Source: an uncultured Verrucomicrobiota bacterium (GTDB lineage Bacteria; Verrucomicrobiota; Verrucomicrobiia; Chthoniobacterales; SZAS-18). From it: a stretch of DNA of 5,460 bases. The position numbers were made by a program, and so were the translations under genes. Positions 1-3,971 of this stretch are shown piece after piece (position 1 is the stretch's first letter; each line of letters begins with the position of its first letter). The notes below the pieces were generated by a model. It saw only the letters and a list, made by a program, of their open reading frames with translations, ran no database searches and was not told where the DNA came from. The DNA lies in contig CALMVM010000624.1 in NCBI GenBank assembly GCA_937873255.1, positions 1 to 5,460 on the forward strand, written 5' to 3'.

Positions 1-237
1 GCGGTGCAAGCGCGGGCTGCCGTAGGTGCGCCGACTGCGCGTGAAGAGCGCGTCGATCTGTTCGCCCAGCACGGCGTCGGCACGATCCCGCGCACTCGGC
101 CCGCGTTGACGCCAAGCGTAAAAGCCCGCCCGCGACACGTCGAAGGCCGCGCACAGGTCGGCCACGGGGTAAGCGTCTTCCATGGCTTCGATCACGGCGA
201 AACGCTCCCGTTTGGGCCGGCGAAGATCCCGACGGCC
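1..237 (-). CDS. IS3-family transposase OrfB, N-terminal part (frame -1 relative to OrfA; 3' end beyond the window)
   Basis: Reading the minus strand in the -1 frame from the slippery site gives KKGRRDLRRPKRERF, then AVIEAMEDAYPVADLCAAF, VSRAGFYAW and finally RRTYGSPRLHR at the window edge. This is the typical beginning of IS3 OrfB: the 'VSRxGFYxW' helix and the 'YGxxRLHR' motif just before the rve-type DDE integrase core. The core itself is outside the window. The protein is most likely made as an OrfAB fusion by -1 frameshifting. Separate initiation at GTG (193-195) or ATG (181-183) is possible but less typical. No stop or lesion is seen over about 79 codons. Confidence 0.85.
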
Positions 238-548
238 TTTTTTAAAATGTCGCGCTGGTTGGTCACACTCTGGAGCTGGGCGCGCAGCCGGCGCACCTCG
301 GCCTGTAGTTCCTGCGCGCTCGGCGCGATGGCGGGCAGCTTGCCCGCCGTCGGCGCGGCCGACTCGGCCTGCGTCCCGGCGAACTGCCGTCGCCACGTGC
401 GCAGGCTCTCCGTGGTGATGCCCAGGCCTTGGGCGACCCGGCTGGCCGGCACCCCGCTTTGCCACTGGGCGACCGCTGCCCGCTTGAACGCCTCGTCGTA
501 GGGACGATGACTCGCGCCCGTTCTGTTGTTGCCTGCTTCGCTGCTCAT
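192..548 (-). CDS. IS3-family transposase OrfA (helix-turn-helix/leucine-zipper subunit)
   Basis: This 118-residue protein is of normal OrfA length. Residues about 17-56 hold the family's helix-turn-helix (YDEAFKRAAVAQW, then a second helical unit ending SLRTWRRQF), which binds the terminal repeats. Residues 81-102 form a short leucine zipper with heptad positions L81, L88, V95 and L102, used for multimerisation. The last residues after LKKA are read only when no frameshift occurs. The ATG at 546-548 is preceded by GGAGG (561-565 on the plus strand, about 12 bases away), which supports this start. The stop TGA at 192-194 overlaps an in-frame GTG of OrfB in a GTGA arrangement. OrfA alone usually acts as a regulator or inhibitor of transposition, while the frameshifted OrfAB is the transposase; that role is family knowledge. 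Confidence 0.9.
   Translation of the reverse strand: MSSEAGNNRTGASHRPYDEAFKRAAVAQWQSGVPASRVAQGLGITTESLRTWRRQFAGTQAESAAPTAGKLPAIAPSAQELQAEVRRLRAQLQSVTNQRDILKKAVGIFAGPNGSVSP
215..243 (-). promoter_or_regulatory. Programmed -1 ribosomal frameshift signal: A6G slippery heptamer plus hairpin
   Basis: On the minus strand the OrfA codons AAA AAG are preceded by A, giving the heptamer A AAA AAG (243 to 237). This is the classical efficient -1 slippery sequence of bacterial IS elements. Slippage moves ribosomes from the OrfA frame into the OrfB frame without meeting a stop. A hairpin follows directly: GGCCG (237-233) pairs with CGGCC (219-215) and CG (231-230) with CG (222-221), with one T/C mismatch and a 7-base loop. 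The stem begins inside the slippery site rather than after the usual spacer, so whether it stimulates slippage is uncertain. The role of the heptamer is well supported by the conserved protein continuing on both sides. Confidence 0.8.
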
Positions 549-577
549 GGGGTTGATCTGCCTCCACCCCGAGCCGC

Positions 578-596
578 TGTCTACTTTATCCGGGCA
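578..596 (-). repeat. Probable left terminal inverted repeat of the IS3-family element
   Basis: Read from 596 leftward on the minus strand the sequence is TGCCCGGATAAAGTAGACA. It starts with the 5'-TG expected of IS3-family tips and contains the AAAGTAGACA-type block common near such ends. It lies about 30 bases upstream of the OrfA start, which is the usual position of the left repeat. The partner repeat is outside the window, so the exact boundary and the target duplication cannot be verified. Confidence 0.55.
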
Positions 597-703
597 ATCT
601 CAAGTTTACCCTCGGCCATCGCCTTGACCTTGCCGCGTTTGGCGGCCACGTACCAACGCACGCCCGCAAAGCGCGCGACAATCTCGGCCCGCTTTTCCAC
701 CCC
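597..703 (-). pseudogene. IS5-family transposase fragment (about 35 codons, truncated at both ends)
   Basis: The minus strand reads GVEKRAEIVARFAGVRWYV and continues AAKRGKVKAMAEGKLE. This resembles the segment of IS5-type DDE_Tnp_1 transposases just after the 'DAGYxGxEKR' block and before the 'VEHPFHVIKN' block, where a '(W)HVAxKRGKxKA' stretch is common. The match is from memory of the family. On the right it stops at 701-703, where the opposite strand enters phosphoketolase. On the left it stops at 596, where the IS3 terminal repeat begins. The catalytic residues are absent, so it is a dead relic. It may mark the event that removed the 5' two thirds of xfp, with the IS3 element landing in it later. 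The alternative is an unrelated scrap of coding DNA. Confidence 0.55.
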
Positions 704-1714
704 TCCTACGAGGCGTTCCTGAACATCGTCACCTCCATGATGGACCAGTTCGCCAAATCCCTCAAAATCAGCGCGGAGGTGCCCTGGCGGCTGCCGGTCG
801 CCTCGCTCAACTACCTGGAAACGAGCACCCTCTGGCGGCAGGAACACAACGGCTTCTCTCACCAGTCGCCCGGCTTCATCAATTCGATCCTCAACAAGAA
901 GAAAGGTCTGCGGCGCGTCTACCTGCCGCCCGACGCCAACTGTCTCATCAGCACGATGGACCACATCCTGCGTGGAGTGAATTACGTCAACCTCGTCATC
1001 GCCAACAAGGCCCCGATGCCCGTGTGGCTGACGATGGACGAGGCCGTCACGCACTGCCGCGCCGGGGCGTCGATCTGGCCGTGGGCGAGCACGGACGAGG
1101 GGTTGGACCCGGACGTGGTGCTCGTGGGCATCGGCGACGTGGTGACGGTCGAGGTCATGGCCGCCGCCGACATCCTGCGCTGCGAACTGCCCGAGTTGCG
1201 CGTGCGCGTGGTCAACGTGACCGACCTGCTGATCTTGGAAAAAGAAACCGAACACCCGCACGGCTTGGACGACGGCATGTTCCACGCCCCGTTCACCCCG
1301 GATTGTCCGGCCATCGTCAACTTCCACGGTTATCCTTCGGCGGTGAAACAACCCCTCTACGGACGCGGCACGGGCGACCACTGGACGATTAACGGCTACC
1401 GCGAGGAGGGCACGACGACCACACCCTTCGACATGCTCGTGCGCAACGGCGCGAGCCGCTACCACCTCATCCAACAGGCCATCCGCGCCGCCGCCTGCGA
1501 GCCGTTCGGGTTCCTGGGCCTGGAACTGGACGAAAGCAAAAACGCCGCCTCGCCATCAGACGCCGACGTCGCGGCGGCCGGTTCGCGCGTGCGGGTGCTG
1601 ATCGTCAAGTCGCAGGAGAACTGGCAAATCGCCAGAGAATGCCGGGAACTGGCAGCCGGCAAAAAATCAACGCCACTCACCAAGCAGAAAGCGACAAACC
1701 ACCCATCCATATGA
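701..1714 (+). pseudogene. xfp: Phosphoketolase (Xfp) C-terminal fragment fused in frame to the acetate kinase C-terminus
   Basis: Phosphoketolase is a TPP enzyme that splits xylulose-5-P or fructose-6-P with phosphate into acetyl phosphate and a shorter sugar phosphate. The family is about 800 residues long. Here recognisable Xfp sequence begins at 701 with PSYEAF and runs through WRLPVASLNYLETS, WRQEHNGFSHQSPGF, VYLPPDANCL, NYVNLVIANK, WLTMDEAVTHC, VRVVNVTDLL, EHPHGLDD and GYREEGTTTTPFDM to RYHLIQQAIR at about 1486. That is roughly 260 residues of the middle and C-terminal domains. The N-terminal two thirds, with the TPP site, are missing, as are the usual last 50 or so residues. The frame then continues without a stop into an AckA-like tail and ends at TGA 1712-1714. 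The first ATGs (737, 740) are internal methionines of the ancestral protein, not native starts. No enzyme activity is expected. The Xfp assignment is very secure; loss of function is inferred from truncation. Confidence 0.92.
1484..1714 (+). pseudogene. ackA: Acetate kinase C-terminal remnant (tail of the fused frame)
   Basis: From about codon 1484 the frame stops resembling Xfp. It reads RAAACEPFGFLGLELDESKN, then a variable stretch, then AAGSRVRVLIVKSQENWQIAREC. This fits the end of acetate kinase: the 'R...c..LGflGieLDxxkN' block after the 'GIGEN' motif, and the closing 'S.VrVlVIptnEexxIAR' strand and helix. About 75 residues remain of a roughly 400-residue enzyme. All the ATP- and acetyl-phosphate-binding residues are lost. 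AckA converts the acetyl phosphate made by phosphoketolase to acetate plus ATP, and xfp and ackA are often neighbours, so a deletion between adjacent genes explains the fusion. The stop overlaps the next start as ATGA, suggesting the original operon order xfp-ackA-oxidoreductase. The identification rests on remembered family motifs. Confidence 0.75.
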
Positions 1715-3327
1715 GCAAAGACCTCCCGCGCGAATATATGATCGCCAGAATTTCGGACCTCGACCCCGCTCCTTCCATGCGGCCATTTGAAGCCGGCGAA
1801 ACCAAGGGCCTGCTCATCCGACTTCCCGATGGTGGATTTCACGCCGTCAGCGGATTGTGCCCGCACGCCAAAGCACCGCTGCACGAGGGAGTGCTCTGCG
1901 GCCACCAGCTGGTTTGTTCCTGGCACCAATCAGTTTTTGATGTGACCTCGGGCGCGCTCCAGGAACCACCCGCGCTCGGCGGTTTGGAGCATTTTGCCGT
2001 GCGCATCCAAGGGAACGAAGTTTTTGTGACGCTCGTCCCCTCGCCGACGCCTGCGCCCACCAAGCCGAACTTCACCCCCAAGAGCCGCCGGACCGTGCTC
2101 GTCGTGGGGGCGGGAGCGGCCGGGCAGGTGGCGGCGGAAACGCTTCGCAAAGAAGGATTCGACGGCCGGGTGATTCTCATTGGCCCCGAACCGGAAGCGC
2201 CGTACGACCGCACGAACCTGAGCAAGCATTTCCTGAGCGGCAAGGCGCGGCGGGAAGACCTGCCTCTGCGGCCGGACCCCGGCTTCTTCGACAAACTCGG
2301 GGTCGAGCGCAAGGTCGCTGCGGTCAGCCGCCTGGACGCGCGCGGCAAGACGGCGGTGCTGAGCGACGGCGAAACCCTCATTTACGATGCCGCGATCCTG
2401 GCGACCGGCGGCGCGCCCCGGCCGCTGGACGTTCCCGGCGCGGACCATCCCCGCGTGTGTCTGTTGCGCAACGTGGCCGACGCCGAACGCATCCTCGCCC
2501 TGACCTCGGGCAAGGACGCGAGCGCCGTCGCCATCGGTGCCAGTTTCATCGGCATGGAAGCGGTGTCCAGCCTGGCCCAGCGCGGGGTGAAAACGACGGT
2601 GCTCTCGCCGGACGAGGTTCCTTTTGCGAAGCAATTCGGACGTGCGATCGGTGCATCCATCCGCAGTTTGCACGAGCAAAACGGGGTGCGGTTTCTCGCC
2701 GGTGCCGAGGCCGAGCGCATCGAGCAGGCATCTGGCGACGGGCTGATCGTTCATCTGGCGAGTGGCGAGCAGGTCGAGGCGGACATGGCAATGGTCGGGA
2801 TCGGCGTGCGTCCGGCAACGGACTTCGTCGAGGGCGTCGAGCGGGCCGACGACGGCGGCATCCTGGTGGATGAACACCTTCACGCGGGCAACGGCCTTTA
2901 TGCCGTGGGTGACATTGCCTGTTTCCCGCTGCCTTCGGAAGATGGCAAAGGCGAGCGGGTCCGCATCGAGCATTGGCGGGTGGCACAACAACACGCGGCG
3001 CTCGCCGCCCGCAACATCGCGCATCCGGACACGCCGGAAAGCTTGCAGGCAAGCGGGTTCGTGCCGTTTTTCTGGACCTTCCACTTCGGGCAGCGGATGA
3101 ACTACGTCGACCACGCGTCCGCCTGGGACGAGGTGGTCTTCGACGGCGACCCGAAAGCGCCACCTTTCCTTGCCTACTATCTGCGCGGCGACCGGGCGGT
3201 GGCCGCCGTCGGCACCCAGCGCGACGCGGACCTAGCGGCGATGCACGAACTCCTGCGCCTCGAACGCCCGCCCACCTCGGATCAATTGAAGGCGGGCGGT
3301 TACCGTCCCGCCCAGGCGCTCGGGTAA
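1711..3327 (+). CDS. Rieske-domain FAD-dependent pyridine nucleotide-disulfide oxidoreductase (AIFM3/ferredoxin-reductase type)
   Basis: From ATG 1711 the gene encodes 538 residues with three modules. An N-terminal Rieske [2Fe-2S] domain (about 8-108) carries the ligands C50-P-H52 and C69-S-W-H72. A short Pro/Thr-rich linker follows (110-123). A two-dinucleotide flavoprotein core has the FAD motif GAGAAG (133-138), ATGG (231-234), an NAD(P)-binding GASFIG (276-281) and the FAD-closing GLYAVGD ending at D401. The end (about 445-525) matches the reductase C-terminal domain (FFWTFHFGQRMNYVDHA). This layout is that of AIFM3-like proteins and oxygenase/ferredoxin reductases, which pass electrons between NAD(P)H, FAD and an Fe-S centre; the physiological partner is unknown. 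No signal peptide or membrane segment is seen, so it is probably cytosolic. The start was chosen for its ATGA overlap with the upstream frame; ATGs at 1639 and 1738 are also in frame. No strong ribosome-binding site is visible, consistent with translational coupling. No lesions are seen. Confidence 0.93.
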   Translation: MSKDLPREYMIARISDLDPAPSMRPFEAGETKGLLIRLPDGGFHAVSGLCPHAKAPLHEGVLCGHQLVCSWHQSVFDVTSGALQEPPALGGLEHFAVRIQGNEVFVTLVPSPTPAPTKPNFTPKSRRTVLVVGAGAAGQVAAETLRKEGFDGRVILIGPEPEAPYDRTNLSKHFLSGKARREDLPLRPDPGFFDKLGVERKVAAVSRLDARGKTAVLSDGETLIYDAAILATGGAPRPLDVPGADHPRVCLLRNVADAERILALTSGKDASAVAIGASFIGMEAVSSLAQRGVKTTVLSPDEVPFAKQFGRAIGASIRSLHEQNGVRFLAGAEAERIEQASGDGLIVHLASGEQVEADMAMVGIGVRPATDFVEGVERADDGGILVDEHLHAGNGLYAVGDIACFPLPSEDGKGERVRIEHWRVAQQHAALAARNIAHPDTPESLQASGFVPFFWTFHFGQRMNYVDHASAWDEVVFDGDPKAPPFLAYYLRGDRAVAAVGTQRDADLAAMHELLRLERPPTSDQLKAGGYRPAQALG

Positions 3328-3342
3328 AGAACTCTCAAACGA

Positions 3343-3785
3343 TTTGTTTATTCCCGGCATTTGGTGGAGCGGGTCGAGTGTAAAGCGTTGCGGCTCGCTC
3401 GTCCAGATTTTGCAGGGGTATTCGTAGGGGGTCAGGCCCTTTGAGCGGCCTGAGCCGGCGCGCGTAGTTGTGGACGTTGACGAGGTTGGCCACGTGGCGG
3501 CGCAGGTGCGCGTGGGAGGTATCGTGGTAGCGGCGCACGGTCGCCTCCTTGAGCGTGCGGTTCATGCGCTCGCTCGGGACTGAGCACGCTGGAGCCGGGA
3601 TCTTTCGGACCGGGCCGCCGGTCCTTGACCCCGGCCCCGCTGCCGCCGCGCGCCTTCCACTGGGCGACGCTCTTCGGGTTGATGCCGTGGCGCTTGGCCG
3701 GTAATCTCAGGCTCTCTTGGCTAGGCTGGATCGCTCGACGCACTGCCGCTGTCGTCGTGGCGCTCGGGTGCAAAACTTGTCCCAT
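3343..3785 (-). pseudogene. IS481-type transposase, internally deleted and frameshifted
   Basis: Three pieces of one transposase can be recognised. The N-terminus (from 3785) reads MGQVLHPSATTTAAVRRAIQ, then SQESLRLPAKRHGINPKSVA and GPKDPGSSVLSPE, the usual helix-turn-helix part. At about 3567-3577 it jumps to the C-terminus, in another frame: ERMNRTLKEATVRRYH, then HLRRHVANLVNVHNYARRL and PLKG. A second shift, caused by one extra C in 3437-3439 (plus strand), moves the rest to GLTPYEYPCKIWTSEPQRF and LDPLHQMPGIN. From the usual family length of about 340 residues I infer that some 195 residues, including the entire DDE catalytic core, were removed between two GAGCG-like sequences. The identity is secure from the conserved ends. 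The protein is certainly inactive. Confidence 0.88.
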
Positions 3786-3840
3786 AAGGGCATCCTTCCA
3801 TGCTGGCGTGTTGATCGCACCAGCAAACCTTGGGACTACA
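3343..3840 (-). mobile_element. Degenerate IS481-type element with a large internal deletion
   Basis: About 500 bases remain of an element whose transposase alone would normally exceed 1 kb. On the right the minus strand starts at 3840 with TGTAGTCCCAAGGTTTG, a plausible 5'-TGT tip as in IS481-family ends. A leader with GGAAGGA (3793-3799) precedes the transposase ATG at 3783-3785. On the left the recognisable transposase C-terminus (HQMPGIN) fades out near 3343-3346, only about 18 bases after the stop of the Rieske oxidoreductase. The right-hand terminal repeat therefore seems to have been lost. The element cannot move by itself. No target duplication could be identified. Confidence 0.8.
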
Positions 3841-3858
3841 GCGGTTTTCCAAAACGCT
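3840..3858. repeat. Short imperfect palindrome at the IS481/IS630 boundary
   Basis: AGCG and TTTT on the left pair with AAAA and CGCT on the right, separated by CC and with one unpaired G. It sits where the IS481 remnant seems to end and the IS630 stub begins, so it could be part of an IS630 terminal repeat. A rho-independent terminator is unlikely because no T-run follows the stem on either strand. Confidence 0.4.
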
Positions 3859-3970
3859 GAGCAGGTGGTAAGTTCGCACGCATGAAAGCGTGTTCGGTGG
3901 ATTTACGAGAGCGGGCAGTGGTGGCGGTCGTGGTGGCAGGCCAGAGCCAAGTGCGGGTGGCCCGCGTTCT
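3841..3970 (+). mobile_element. 5' stub of an IS630-type element
   Basis: Between the presumed IS481 tip (3840) and the end of the histidine kinase gene lie about 130 bases. They hold a palindrome (3840-3858), a short leader and the beginning of an IS630-type transposase (from 3882). The rest of the element is missing. The piece is joined directly to the 3' end of the kinase gene at about 3966-3971. The exact left end and the TA target site typical of this family could not be fixed. Confidence 0.6.
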
Positions 3971-3971
3971 T
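3882..3971 (+). pseudogene. IS630-type transposase, N-terminal ~30 codons only
   Basis: The frame starts at ATG 3882 and reads MKACSVDLRERAVVAVVVAG followed by QSQVRVARVL. This matches the highly typical opening of IS630-family transposases ('MKxYSxDLRERVxxAVxxGxSxxxVAxxF'), which is the start of their DNA-binding helix-turn-helix. After ARVL the resemblance stops, and the codons that follow lie antisense to the end of the histidine kinase gene, so the open frame running on to 4094 is not transposase. The DDE domain is completely absent. A three-valine run where the family usually has a shorter AV-x-AG spacing may be a small insertion. Confidence 0.72.

Larger units (their letters stand above)
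1..596 (-). mobile_element. IS3-family insertion sequence, 5' part (runs off the left edge)
   Basis: The element reads right to left. In order it shows a probable terminal repeat (578-596), a leader, OrfA (192-548), an A6G slippery heptamer (237-243) and the beginning of OrfB in the -1 frame out to base 1. This two-frame plan with programmed -1 frameshifting is the hallmark of the IS3 family, whose OrfAB fusion is the DDE transposase. The OrfA and OrfB frames show no internal stop or frame lesion in the visible part, so the copy may be intact, but the catalytic DDE region and the other end lie outside the window. The element appears to have inserted into an older IS5-like fragment that begins at 597. 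The subgroup cannot be fixed from this portion. Confidence 0.85.

Noticed and set aside
4..501. Long plus-strand open frame across the IS3 region
   Set aside because: It is antisense to clear OrfA and OrfB coding sequence, has no recognisable domain, and its composition is that of a GC-rich shadow frame.
737..742. ATG 737/740 as a native phosphoketolase start
   Set aside because: Conserved Xfp sequence (PSYEAFLNIVTS) continues upstream of these codons, so they are internal methionines of a truncated gene.
581..1474. 297-codon minus-strand open frame
   Set aside because: Most of it is antisense to unmistakable phosphoketolase and is His/Val/Arg-rich. Only its last ~35 codons (597-703) look like real protein, and these are reported separately as an IS5-type fragment.
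1639..1713. Upstream ATG (1639) as the start of the Rieske oxidoreductase
   Set aside because: It would add 24 residues that overlap the acetate kinase-like tail and precede the Rieske fold without similarity. ATG 1711 with the ATGA overlap fits better.
1930..3114. 394-codon minus-strand open frame opposite the oxidoreductase
   Set aside because: The plus strand carries a complete Rieske/FAD protein with all motifs; the antisense frame shows no domain and is explained by high GC.
3328..3345. Terminator after the oxidoreductase gene
   Set aside because: Only about 18 bases separate the stop from the IS481 relic, and no stem followed by a T-run is present.
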